From Caryophanales bacterium UBA1709 (GTDB lineage: Bacteria; Bacillota_I; Bacilli_A; RFN20; UBA1709), in NCBI GenBank assembly GCA_002317215.1, contig DCJD01000010.1, positions 1 through 64,000 on the forward strand: a stretch of DNA of 64,000 nt, in the 5' to 3' direction. Position 1 is the stretch's first letter, and the number at the start of each line of letters is the position of its first letter. Of the stretch, positions 8,546-16,338 are shown piece after piece. Below the pieces are notes generated by a model. That model was not told the origin of the DNA. It made no database searches and saw only the letters and a program-made list of their open reading frames with translations. The position numbers and the translations under genes are program-made.

Positions 8546-9568
8546 TTAATATTTCATATATACTTTTTCAGCAAAACCTAATATATTATTAATCTTATAT
8601 TCTGAATTATCTACTTTAATAGTTCCATTAAATCTACCAAATACTTGATGTTGCAAAGTTTTAATTACTAAGATATCGGTATTAGTATAACGATCAATAA
8701 TTGGAGTGAATTCTAAGTCAATTGATTTATCTTTACTGGTAAATTTCCATTTATCTAAGAATTTACATTCGCCATTTTCATCAACTGGTATTTCAAATTT
8801 AACATCTTCTAATTTATAGGCTTTATCTTTATAGAAGAACATATTCTCACTAGCAGCACTAGTGTTTCCAAAACCATATCCTAGATTAAATCCAATAGGG
8901 TTATTTTTATCGTCTACACCATTTAAACTACTCCAATACCAAGTATTTTTATATGTCCATACTCCTCTACCCCAATCAAGTACGCCATTACAATCATCTA
9001 AAGATTCGATTCTATTGCCAAGCTTAACAACACCACTTGCTTTTAGACAATTAATCTTTTGATTATAGTAGAAATGTTTATCTTCATCCCAAGGGGTTGC
9101 AATTACCATTGTATCTTTAATTGGTTGTTCTAAGATAACATCTAATTCAAAGTCTTCTTCTTTATTAAATTTCTCATATTTAACAACTAGGTGTCTTTTC
9201 TTACCGTCATTATAGAATTTAAAATCAAATCCCTTACCAAAATGACTACAATCACCTATTTTACTGGTTTCTGGTAAAGACAATTTTCCTTTACTTAAAG
9301 GACCCATTTTAGATTTGGTTACTTCCCATATTCCTTTATAATCTAGAAAACTTGCTGTACATAACCACATATATGAGTTATCAGCAATAGTAACAGCTAC
9401 TCCAAAATCATCATTACCAATATAATAATAGTCCCATTCTTTAATTCTATGCCATTTAGCCTTAATATCATTTCTATGATATTCTTTTACTAAATCAAAA
9501 GCATATCCAGCTTCATTTAGATTTCCTGCTTCGTTTAATAGTCTTCCTTTAGTTAACTTATGTTGCAT
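8546..9568 (-). CDS. DUF2804 family protein
   Basis: I choose the ATG at 9568 (MQHKLTKGRLLNEAGNL), preceded by AAGGAGGAACTAT. A longer frame to 9613 runs into the upstream apbE gene and is unsupported. The 340-residue product matches DUF2804, a beta-rich family recognised by WDYYYIG.DDFG near the N-terminus and the GVLDWGRGVW..NTWYWSS segment. Its biochemical function is not known; there is no signal peptide. The ATG lies 1 bp beyond the stop of the upstream ApbE gene, so the two form one transcript with that FMN transferase. Confidence 0.85.
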   Translation of the reverse strand: MQHKLTKGRLLNEAGNLNEAGYAFDLVKEYHRNDIKAKWHRIKEWDYYYIGNDDFGVAVTIADNSYMWLCTASFLDYKGIWEVTKSKMGPLSKGKLSLPETSKIGDCSHFGKGFDFKFYNDGKKRHLVVKYEKFNKEEDFELDVILEQPIKDTMVIATPWDEDKHFYYNQKINCLKASGVVKLGNRIESLDDCNGVLDWGRGVWTYKNTWYWSSLNGVDDKNNPIGFNLGYGFGNTSAASENMFFYKDKAYKLEDVKFEIPVDENGECKFLDKWKFTSKDKSIDLEFTPIIDRYTNTDILVIKTLQHQVFGRFNGTIKVDNSEYKINNILGFAEKVYMKY

Positions 9569-9569
9569 A

Positions 9570-10724
9570 TTATAGTTCCTCCTTATTAATAATATTTGAA
9601 TTAAAATCACCATTCATAGTGTCTTTAAAGCCTTTAGAATAAACACAATTATATTTATTTAAATCTAATTCATCATTAGAATAATATGGTTTTAATAATA
9701 GATAATCTATTTTCACGTTATAAGTATTTTCTATCTTATTTAATAAAGTTTTTGCTTCATTATCATCATTACAATTAAATATAGCAGTTGATAATGCATC
9801 TAGAAGAGTACTAGTAGCATTACTTGAGATTAAAGATACACTTCTATATGTTGGATTAGAATAACCAGTATTAGGATTTAAAATATGTGAGATCCATGGA
9901 TTTGATTTATCATATGAGAATATATTATCAGCGCTGGTAGATATTTTATAATCTTTATCAATTTCACTAATACAAATATATTCATCTGAATTTGGTAAAT
10001 TAAATCCTATATTATATTTACCATTATCTACATAAGGGTTATTTCCTACTAGACCAATAGTAGATTCACCAAGATTAATAATAGAGGAGGTATTTAAAGA
10101 TTTGATATGATTATAAATCTTCTCTCCAATATATCCTTTTCCAATTCCACCAATTGATATTATTGGTTGTACTTCGTTATATTTATTAATTGTTATTGAT
10201 CTTGTGCTATCATCAAAAACAATTATATTATCTATATCATTATAACTTACTATTCCGTTTAATATTGTGCTAATTTCAGAAGAAGTAGGCATATTAGTAT
10301 TTGTTGATAAATAAGATGAATATGCATCAATTAATCTTCCAATACATACATTAAACTTACCATCTGTTATCTTGCATAATTCAACTGATGTTTTAATTAA
10401 ATCATATAAATCATTATTACAGTTATTTATATATCCGCTATCATTTAAACTCTTTAAATTCTCTATTCCATCATAATCATGATAACGATCAAAATAATGG
10501 GACATTGTTGTAATATCATTAATAATTGTATTCTTATTTTGCTGTAGAATATTATTATCATAGAAAGTAATTTTAGAAATAGTATTCATTGGAAAAACAT
10601 ATTCATCTTGAATAAACTCTCCAGGTACAGTGAAATAATATTTTTTCTTATCATTATTAGCATTATTATTTTTGCAGGAGGCCAATAATAAGATTGATAC
10701 TAATCCAATTAATTTTCTTCTCAT
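9570..10724 (-). CDS. apbE: ApbE-family FMN transferase lipoprotein (copy 1)
   Basis: A 384-residue lipoprotein: signal peptide MRRKLIGLVSILLLASC with a lipobox Cys at 17. ApbE motifs follow: GGIGKGYIGEKI, the TSADN segment, and HILNPNTGYS carrying the magnesium/FAD-binding site. ApbE splits FAD and attaches FMN to Thr or Ser of extracytosolic domains of Rnf, Nqr and related proteins. No ribosome site is visible; TATAAT sits 6 nt before the ATG, suggesting a leaderless mRNA. Copy 2 lies at 13005-14273, and the two are well diverged, perhaps serving different substrates. Confidence 0.92.
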   Translation of the reverse strand: MRRKLIGLVSILLLASCKNNNANNDKKKYYFTVPGEFIQDEYVFPMNTISKITFYDNNILQQNKNTIINDITTMSHYFDRYHDYDGIENLKSLNDSGYINNCNNDLYDLIKTSVELCKITDGKFNVCIGRLIDAYSSYLSTNTNMPTSSEISTILNGIVSYNDIDNIIVFDDSTRSITINKYNEVQPIISIGGIGKGYIGEKIYNHIKSLNTSSIINLGESTIGLVGNNPYVDNGKYNIGFNLPNSDEYICISEIDKDYKISTSADNIFSYDKSNPWISHILNPNTGYSNPTYRSVSLISSNATSTLLDALSTAIFNCNDDNEAKTLLNKIENTYNVKIDYLLLKPYYSNDELDLNKYNCVYSKGFKDTMNGDFNSNIINKEEL

Positions 10725-10730
10725 ATAATA

Positions 10731-10759
10731 ATTATAAAACGAGTAATAAAAAAAGTCAG
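10731..10759 (-). promoter_or_regulatory. Promoter of apbE copy 1, probably leaderless
   Basis: CTGACT (10754-10759), a 17-nt spacer and TATAAT (10731-10736) end only 6 nt before the ATG, so transcription would start at or next to the start codon. The -35 overlaps the terminator of the upstream gene. Confidence 0.6.
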
Positions 10760-10778
10760 TATATATACTGACTTTTTA
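10747..10778 (-). terminator. Terminator of the repeat lipoprotein gene
   Basis: A perfect 20-bp palindrome at 10754-10773 (arms AGTCAGTATA / TATACTGACT) is followed on the minus strand by seven T; A/T tracts flank both sides. Confidence 0.85.
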
Positions 10779-10799
10779 GCATACAAATAATATTAATTA

Positions 10800-11981
10800 T
10801 TATTGAGCTGCTTGAACTGCTGCATAAACATCAGCGTTTACACCAACGAAACCAGCTTTGCCAAATGCTTTAACATAGTTAGTTTGAGTAATTGTACAAC
10901 CACTAATGTTTGTGAATGACATAGCACCGTATGAACCGTTAGTAACGTAATCTGATACAGTAACATCTTTACCTTCAACGAATTTTTCCATTGCTTCTGC
11001 TTGTTCATTCCATTCGCCACCGCCAACGATAACGCCTTTAGCAGCTGAAGTTGACTTCATACCATAAGCAGTACCTAATGCTTTCTTAGAAACATAAGCA
11101 CCGTTGCTATAGTATTTAACATTTGTAACAACTGATGGAACTAATGTACTTGAATCAGTTGCATAAGTAACTACTAATGCATCGAATTGAGCTGCAACAA
11201 CTTTGTTACCTTTTAAGATAACTCCACACATATCGAATCCGACTTCTGTGCTTGGTAATCCATAGTTATAAGCAGGACCGTATTCACAGCCTACACCAGT
11301 TGTAACTTCAGTATCTAAATCATATTTCTTAGATGCTTTGTGTTCACTAGCATATTTGATTGCTTTTACGTATTCGCCTAAGTTGATTGTACAACCAGCT
11401 TTTAATCCAGCATCAGTTGCATAACCAGTTGCACCAACTGCTGCTTCAATTTCTGCAACAGTTTTGCCTTTACACCATGCTGAGAATGCTTCGATTTGAG
11501 TATCTGCTTCTGCACCACCAGCGATAACGCCTTTAGCAGCTGAAGTATTCTTCATACCATAAGCATCACCTTGGTATAATTTTGATGCTTGAGCATCTGC
11601 ACTGTGAGTTTTTACACCATATACAGTTTCTTGTGTATCAATTTTATCTGCTGTACATTTGTGGTTATCAACGTGAGTTTGTGTCCAAGTAACTTGTGCA
11701 CTTGTTCCTTCAACTTTACTTTGAACGCAGTCAAATCTAGCTGAAACAATTTTCTTAGTAACAGTGTTGAATGCGGCTACACAGTAAGTAACATCAACTT
11801 GTTCAGAAGCGAATGCAGGTGAATCTCCATTAGTCATGTTTGTAGCTGTTTTAGCTGAGAAACCTAAACCAATTTGCATCATTGGAGTAACTTTAGCATC
11901 TTCTTCTTTTTTACCACAACTTGCTAGTGATAAACCTAGAACTGCTGCACCAAATAATGCGACATATTTTCTAAATTTCAT
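10800..11981 (-). CDS. Lipoprotein with two FMN-binding-like repeats, candidate flavinylated electron carrier
   Basis: A 393-residue lipoprotein: lipobox LSLASC with Cys22. It holds two homologous halves. Each has YGMK.TSAAKGVI.GG (residues 141 and 306) followed by a [SA]GCT motif and VKA: AGCTINLGEYVKAI with Thr198, and SGCTITQTNYVKAF with Thr363. This spacing resembles the SGAT flavinylation motif of RnfG/PplA-type domains, but with Cys for Ala. I infer two covalent FMN sites. The gene has an excellent ribosome site (AAAGGAGA) and palindromes upstream, suggesting high, regulated expression. It lies between the EetAB-like pair and apbE copy 1. No close named family is recognised with certainty. 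Confidence 0.75.
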   Translation of the reverse strand: MKFRKYVALFGAAVLGLSLASCGKKEEDAKVTPMMQIGLGFSAKTATNMTNGDSPAFASEQVDVTYCVAAFNTVTKKIVSARFDCVQSKVEGTSAQVTWTQTHVDNHKCTADKIDTQETVYGVKTHSADAQASKLYQGDAYGMKNTSAAKGVIAGGAEADTQIEAFSAWCKGKTVAEIEAAVGATGYATDAGLKAGCTINLGEYVKAIKYASEHKASKKYDLDTEVTTGVGCEYGPAYNYGLPSTEVGFDMCGVILKGNKVVAAQFDALVVTYATDSSTLVPSVVTNVKYYSNGAYVSKKALGTAYGMKSTSAAKGVIVGGGEWNEQAEAMEKFVEGKDVTVSDYVTNGSYGAMSFTNISGCTITQTNYVKAFGKAGFVGVNADVYAAVQAAQ

Positions 11982-12002
11982 TATTATATTTCTCCTTTCA
12001 AT

Positions 12003-12037
12003 TTAGATAATCTAATTTTACTATAAATATAGTAAAA
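12003..12037. promoter_or_regulatory. Two adjacent palindromes upstream of the repeat lipoprotein
   Basis: TTAGAT-A-ATCTAA (12003-12015) and TTTTACTAT-AAAT-ATAGTAAAA (12016-12037) are perfect inverted repeats immediately upstream of the ribosome site of the minus-strand lipoprotein gene. Neither has a T-run placed for termination of the gene behind it, so operator function is more likely. Confidence 0.45.
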
Positions 12038-12075
12038 AAGAAAAGAGTATTTTACAATTTTTATATGTTATGAAT

Positions 12076-12594
12076 TTATTTGATTAAAAATGCTTTATTC
12101 AATAGATTTAAGATAATAGTTGATAAGTATGCTATTAAAATACCAGATATAGTAGAAGAGATCATTAATATTGGTAAATAATTAATCATTGATGGTAAAG
12201 AATACAATATAATAACACCAATTATTTGACCAATACTATGAAAGATAGCACTAGAGATTGATAATCCATATATACTTATTTTTTTAACGAAATAATAAAT
12301 AATTAATACAAATATTGATGATAAGATATAACCTGAAAAAGATAATATTGATGCAGGACTTCCAAGACCAGTTCTTAATAATGCAACTAGAAAAACTCTA
12401 AGAAATCCAATTAATAAATATTCTTTTGGAGAATAGAAATATAATACAGTTAATCCCATTAGATTAGCTAAACCAAGTTTTACCCCTGGAATTGGTATTG
12501 GTAAAGGAATCATTGATTCTAAAATATTCAAAACAATTCCTAATGCAAGGAACATTGATAATCTTGTTATTTTTTTAGTTTTTGAAACGTTCAT
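12076..12594 (-). CDS. Gx transporter family membrane protein (EetB-like)
   Basis: A 172-residue polytopic protein of the family annotated as heptaprenyl diphosphate synthase component I or Gx transporter. It has five to six hydrophobic segments, with the conserved IPLPIPIPGVKLGLANL near residue 30 and FLRVFLVALLRTG. In Listeria-type flavin-based extracellular electron transfer, a member of this family (EetB) acts with a NusG_II-domain protein. The NusG_II gene ends 4 bp upstream here, so the pair is conserved. An isoprenoid role is not supported: no prenyl synthase gene is adjacent. Confidence 0.85.
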   Translation of the reverse strand: MNVSKTKKITRLSMFLALGIVLNILESMIPLPIPIPGVKLGLANLMGLTVLYFYSPKEYLLIGFLRVFLVALLRTGLGSPASILSFSGYILSSIFVLIIYYFVKKISIYGLSISSAIFHSIGQIIGVIILYSLPSMINYLPILMISSTISGILIAYLSTIILNLLNKAFLIK

Positions 12595-12598
12595 ATTC

Positions 12599-13015
12599 TT
12601 AACCTACTGATATTACATCATCTATTGATTCACTTTCGATACTAACAATTACTCCATTAGGAATGCAAACAATACTTTTACCTTTCTTTGAAATATATCC
12701 ATATTTCTCGCAAGTATGATTAGGACAAGTAATATTGTGAACTCTAACTCCTTTATCAATTGATATTTCAACTGTAAAATCCCCGTATAAATCAGGGTAA
12801 TCTTCCTTTTTAATAACATATACCATATCTTCTTTTAATTCATCGTAATTAATTTTAGCGATACTAGTATTTTGATATTGGATATTAATAATTCTATCCC
12901 CATTGCTATTAGCTTTATAATTGACAATTATTATTGAAGAAACCGAAATAAGTATTGCTAATATAGCAATAAGAATATCAAATATATTAAACTTTAAAGA
13001 AAAATTATTTTTCAT
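12599..13015 (-). CDS. NusG domain II-containing membrane-anchored protein (EetA-like)
   Basis: I choose the ATG at 13015 (MKNNFSLKF), 5 nt after AAGG; a TTG at 13027 is less likely. One N-terminal transmembrane helix (about residues 10-32) is followed by a NusG_II domain ending NITCPNHTCEKYGY.....SIVCIPNGVIV, the family's conserved Cys-containing signature. Related proteins (EetA) take part in electron export from the membrane to flavoproteins; the flavin-binding role is inferred from that family. The start overlaps the stop of apbE copy 2 by 11 bp, and the Gx transporter follows. Confidence 0.85.
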   Translation of the reverse strand: MKNNFSLKFNIFDILIAILAILISVSSIIIVNYKANSNGDRIINIQYQNTSIAKINYDELKEDMVYVIKKEDYPDLYGDFTVEISIDKGVRVHNITCPNHTCEKYGYISKKGKSIVCIPNGVIVSIESESIDDVISVG

Positions 13016-14273
13016 AAACACCTTCAATACCGTTTGCTAATTCTAAGGTATTATTAACGTTATTAGTATAATGAACTTTTAAAGAATAATCTTTAAGATT
13101 TCCATTATTATATTTTTGAACTAAATAAAATGTATCAAATTGATAGTTTAAGTCCTTTCTTAATTTCATTCCTTCCTCAATACTCATATTCATAAGTGCA
13201 GTTGATAAAATATCAAGATAAGCACTTGATAATGAATATGAAAGAATTGAGACAGATCTATAATAAGATTCTGGATATCCAGTAAATGGATTAATAATGT
13301 GATGTCTATTTAAAACTAAAACTCCATCAATAACACAATAATGTTTATTAACTGTGTAGTTACCACTTGTTGAATAGTTAAACTGATTTGAAACTTTAAT
13401 GGAAAAAGCGCTCCCATCAAAACTATTTGGATCTCTTGTTTCGATACTCATTCCACCAGATTTTTTAGTATAAATTGGCTCAGATAAACTTTCTAATGAA
13501 CTTCCACCGCTAAATAATATCCCATCTTTATATCCATTATCAATTAGTTTTTGTTTAACTTTATCTGTTGCATATCCTTTTGCAATACCACCTAAACTGA
13601 TATATGGTCTATATGATGATGAATTTAAAATATTGTTAAACTTAACTGAATAGTTTTCTTCATTAAAAGTTAATTGATTATTGTAATTTTCAAGGGTATT
13701 TGGAATAGCTGAAACAAGATTTTCCAGGCGTGTTTTAGCATCATTATTAACGTATGGGTCATAATCATAGACATCCATATAATTATTATATGAACTGAAA
13801 CACCCTTCCCAAAAATCTGTTAAACCACCTGTAAAAATATTAAACATACCATTGGTTAATGAATATGAACTATAGCAAAATTTCAGACAATCATATAAAT
13901 CTTTATCAATTTGAATTTCTTCATTAGTTCCATAACTTTCATTGATTACTTTTAAATTATTAATCAAATTTCCATTTGAATCAGCATAATAATAATGACG
14001 ATCAAATAATTTGTGGAACCTAATTATTTCATCTGTATAAATATTAATAATATTGTTTTTAATTTCGTCGGCATTTTTATTTTTCTTATCAAAAAAATAT
14101 CTCACAACCATTGAAGTATTAAAAGGATCAACTTGGTGTCCTATTGTACAATTTGTATCGTCATAACCAATGATTTCATCTTGAATTGTAAATGATTGCC
14201 AAGACCCTTTTCTATCACATGATGTTAAACATAAAATCGAAATTATACTTAACAATAAAACTTTCTTTTTCAT
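13005..14273 (-). CDS. apbE: ApbE-family FMN transferase lipoprotein (copy 2)
   Basis: A 422-residue lipoprotein: signal peptide MKKKVLLLSIISILCLTSC with lipobox Cys19. ApbE motifs: LGGIAKGYATDKV, the YSTSGNY segment and HHIINPFTGYPES. It is longer than usual (300-350) because of inserts in the N-terminal half. It would attach FMN to extracytosolic Rnf or lipoprotein domains. No ribosome site is present: an extended -10 (TGATATAAT) ends 9 nt before the ATG. It heads a three-gene unit with the NusG_II and Gx genes. Confidence 0.92.
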   Translation of the reverse strand: MKKKVLLLSIISILCLTSCDRKGSWQSFTIQDEIIGYDDTNCTIGHQVDPFNTSMVVRYFFDKKNKNADEIKNNIINIYTDEIIRFHKLFDRHYYYADSNGNLINNLKVINESYGTNEEIQIDKDLYDCLKFCYSSYSLTNGMFNIFTGGLTDFWEGCFSSYNNYMDVYDYDPYVNNDAKTRLENLVSAIPNTLENYNNQLTFNEENYSVKFNNILNSSSYRPYISLGGIAKGYATDKVKQKLIDNGYKDGILFSGGSSLESLSEPIYTKKSGGMSIETRDPNSFDGSAFSIKVSNQFNYSTSGNYTVNKHYCVIDGVLVLNRHHIINPFTGYPESYYRSVSILSYSLSSAYLDILSTALMNMSIEEGMKLRKDLNYQFDTFYLVQKYNNGNLKDYSLKVHYTNNVNNTLELANGIEGVYEK

Positions 14274-14282
14274 ACATAAAAA

Positions 14283-14291
14283 ATTATATCA
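14283..14291 (-). promoter_or_regulatory. Extended -10 promoter of apbE copy 2, near-leaderless
   Basis: TGATATAAT on the minus strand, with the TATAAT at 14283-14288, lies 9 nt from the ATG. The expected transcript start leaves 2-3 nt of leader and no room for a ribosome site. Confidence 0.6.
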
Positions 14292-14307
14292 TAAACAACT
14301 CTAAATA

Positions 14308-14334
14308 AAAGAAAAGGAGTTATATTAACTCCTT
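14308..14334 (-). terminator. Terminator of the rnf operon
   Basis: AAGGAGTTA pairs with TAACTCCTT around a 3-nt loop, followed on the minus strand by TTCTTTT. It lies 9 bp past the rnfB stop, so the short rnfB is the true operon end. Confidence 0.8.
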
Positions 14335-14342
14335 AACTTTAA

Positions 14343-14669
14343 CTATTTAATATCGTTTAATACACTTCCATCAGGACCTGGTGTAGATTTTAGATATTCA
14401 ATTATTTCAGCTAATTTTTCTTTCTTAAGTGGTTTACATAAAGAAACTTGTTTATTTGAACCACTAATAATAGAATCTGCCATACCTGAACATCCAGGAT
14501 ATCCGCATCCGCCACAGTTTGCTCCTGGTAACATTGAAAGTAATACTTCTAATCTTGGATCAGCTTTAACTGATAAATATTTATCTGCAACTGCTAATAA
14601 TAATCCAAGGAATGCTCCAATGCCAAGTGTAACTACTAACGCTTTAATAATTACAATAATTGTTTCCAT
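14343..14669 (-). CDS. rnfB: Short RnfB: membrane anchor plus one Fe-S domain, no ferredoxin domains
   Basis: A 108-residue protein with an N-terminal transmembrane helix (about 5-27) and the RnfB-specific cluster domain LPGANCGGCGYPGCSGMAD...C (CX2CX4C plus a distal Cys). Usual RnfB proteins run to 190-330 residues and carry two or more ferredoxin-type 4Fe-4S domains after this point; here the frame ends at TPGPDGSVLNDIK and a terminator follows at once, so this is not a frameshift. Electron entry from ferredoxin must therefore use other clusters, such as those of RnfC. AAGGAGA lies inside the end of the preceding small gene. Confidence 0.88.
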   Translation of the reverse strand: METIIVIIKALVVTLGIGAFLGLLLAVADKYLSVKADPRLEVLLSMLPGANCGGCGYPGCSGMADSIISGSNKQVSLCKPLKKEKLAEIIEYLKSTPGPDGSVLNDIK

Positions 14670-14670
14670 T

Positions 14671-14838
14671 TTAGTTCTCCTTTTTATGATTAGCGCAGGA
14701 CGTTATTTGACATCCCTCGCAATTTTCTGATAAATTAACGCATCCTTCTGGTTTAGGTGTTCTTTGGTTTAATACATAACTGAATATGAACAAACCACTA
14801 CATATTCCTAAAGCCACAATGGATAATATAATTTTCAT
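14671..14838 (-). CDS. 55-residue membrane-anchored Cys-rich protein between rnfA and rnfB
   Basis: The sequence shows one hydrophobic helix (residues 2-22), a short linker, then CVNLSENCEGCQITSC, a C-X6-C-X2-C-X4-C pattern, and a lysine-rich tail (HKKEN). The four cysteines could hold an Fe-S cluster or a metal. Its ATG shares one base with the rnfA stop (TAATG), and it ends 1 bp before rnfB, whose ribosome site lies in its last codons. The coupling shows it is a real member of the operon. It does not match a canonical Rnf subunit; I infer an accessory electron carrier or an assembly factor. FeoB-associated Cys-rich proteins look superficially similar. Confidence 0.75.
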   Translation of the reverse strand: MKIILSIVALGICSGLFIFSYVLNQRTPKPEGCVNLSENCEGCQITSCANHKKEN

Positions 14839-15449
14839 TACAAGCTTAATCCCATAAAGGCTGCAAATGCTAGAGCCATTAAGGATGTTGTAATAAGAGC
14901 AATGCTGTTTCCTTTGAATGCTTCTGGAGTTTCTTTATTGCTATCAATTCTTACTCTGATGAATGAGAATAGAGTAATAACTAACATATAGCCAAGAGAA
15001 GTGAAGATAGCATAAACTAACATATTGATAAATGTATATTCAAATGTTATAACTCCATTTAATTCTGTGTATGCAGCAACTTTTTGTGCAACGAATAATA
15101 CAACACAGTTTGTTGTAATTAAAGGTAAATAAATACCTAAAGCTTTATAAAGAGACACAAGATATTTCTTCATAAAGAATTCAACGAATTGAACGAATGC
15201 TGCGATAACTAAGATAAATATAACTAATTGTAGGAAATCTAATCCAAGTGGAACTAAGATATATTTTTCTAAAGCGAAACATATAATAGCACTCATAGTA
15301 ACTACGAAAGTAAGTGCTAATCCCATACCAATAGCATTGCTAGGTTTTTTAGAAATACCTAAGAATGGACAAATTCCTAAGAAATTAGAAAGAATAATAT
15401 TACTTGAGAATAAACAAGCAATAATGATTGCAAATATACTCATATTCAA
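14838..15449 (-). CDS. rnfA: Rnf complex subunit A
   Basis: A 203-residue, six-helix membrane protein of the RnfA/NqrE family: N-terminal IILSNFLGICPFLGISK, whose Cys contributes to the intramembrane Fe-S centre shared with RnfE, and the second Cys in YLPLITTNCVVL. It forms the ion-conducting core with RnfE. It lies 6 bp after rnfE and overlaps the next small gene by 1 bp. Confidence 0.95.
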   Translation of the reverse strand: MNMSIFAIIIACLFSSNIILSNFLGICPFLGISKKPSNAIGMGLALTFVVTMSAIICFALEKYILVPLGLDFLQLVIFILVIAAFVQFVEFFMKKYLVSLYKALGIYLPLITTNCVVLFVAQKVAAYTELNGVITFEYTFINMLVYAIFTSLGYMLVITLFSFIRVRIDSNKETPEAFKGNSIALITTSLMALAFAAFMGLSL

Positions 15450-15455
15450 TTCCTC

Positions 15456-16322
15456 CTATTTACTTTCTGCAGCTTTTGCTGCTTTTTTATTTGCGATTGC
15501 TTTTCTAGCGCCATTAAAGCCAGCAACGCAGAAACCAAGTACTAAGAAAGCACCTGATGGTTGAGCTAATAAACCAATTTCATATGGTGAAGAGAAAGAT
15601 TGATTTGCTGCGAGTTTTAATGCATCAACAACTTCTTTAGTACCATATGTTTCATCAGTAATAACTTTTAATTCTTTTGTAATCTTGCTTAGATTATAAC
15701 CATTATTTGAATATTCAGAGATTAATTCTTTTAATGAATTAACATCACCAATTTTAAATTCGGTGATTAAAGCATCATAAACAACTTTATCTTCTTTTGC
15801 TAAAGGAATAATTCTTGTAATAGAAGTAACGTTTCCTTCAAGATCTTTCATTGTGATAACACCAGTACCTAAGATTTCTCTTAATGCAGCAACAATTGTT
15901 AATGCAAAGAAGAAACCAAGGGAGATACCAATGGCATCCATGATAGAATTTACTACACTATTTTTAGAAGCGTAGCTTTCAGCTCTTCCTAAAATAATAC
16001 AGTTAACAACGATTAATTGTAGATAACTTCCTAGAGTTGTATAAATTCCAGGAGCATAAGCGTTTACGAATAATGAAACTGCTGTAACAATAGTAGCAAT
16101 AATAACAATGTATACAGGAATTCTTATCTCACTAGGAGTAAATTTAGCAATTAATGAAATAGAAATATTTGACATTAATAATACTAAGAATACACAAGCA
16201 CTCATACCAATAGCACTGTAAATTGAACTACTAGTTGCTAATACTGGACACATTCCAAGGAATAAGACAAATGTTGGGTTTTCATTTATAATCCCGTTTA
16301 AAATAATTTTTAATTTTTTCAT
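15456..16322 (-). CDS. rnfE: Rnf complex subunit E with an inserted domain
   Basis: A 288-residue RnfE/NqrD-family protein with NPTFVLFLGMCPVLATSSS and LIVVNCIILGRAESYASKN supplying the conserved Cys residues. Family members are usually 195-235 residues. The excess is a hydrophilic segment at about residues 163-243, between the GTGVITMKDL turn and the last helix, predicted mainly helical. Its role is unknown; it would face one side of the membrane and may dock another subunit. The last helix ends in an Ala/Lys-rich tail. Confidence 0.93.
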   Translation of the reverse strand: MKKLKIILNGIINENPTFVLFLGMCPVLATSSSIYSAIGMSACVFLVLLMSNISISLIAKFTPSEIRIPVYIVIIATIVTAVSLFVNAYAPGIYTTLGSYLQLIVVNCIILGRAESYASKNSVVNSIMDAIGISLGFFFALTIVAALREILGTGVITMKDLEGNVTSITRIIPLAKEDKVVYDALITEFKIGDVNSLKELISEYSNNGYNLSKITKELKVITDETYGTKEVVDALKLAANQSFSSPYEIGLLAQPSGAFLVLGFCVAGFNGARKAIANKKAAKAAESK

Positions 16323-16338
16323 ATCTTATACTCCTTTC

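Noticed and set aside
10838..11026. Minus-strand 62-codon frame inside the repeat lipoprotein gene
   Set aside because: Out-of-frame shadow of the lipoprotein; no ribosome site and hydrophobic composition explained by the frame shift.
12076..12594. Heptaprenyl diphosphate synthase component I as a menaquinone gene
   Set aside because: No component II or other menaquinone gene is near; the pairing with a NusG_II protein and ApbE fits an EetB-like role better.
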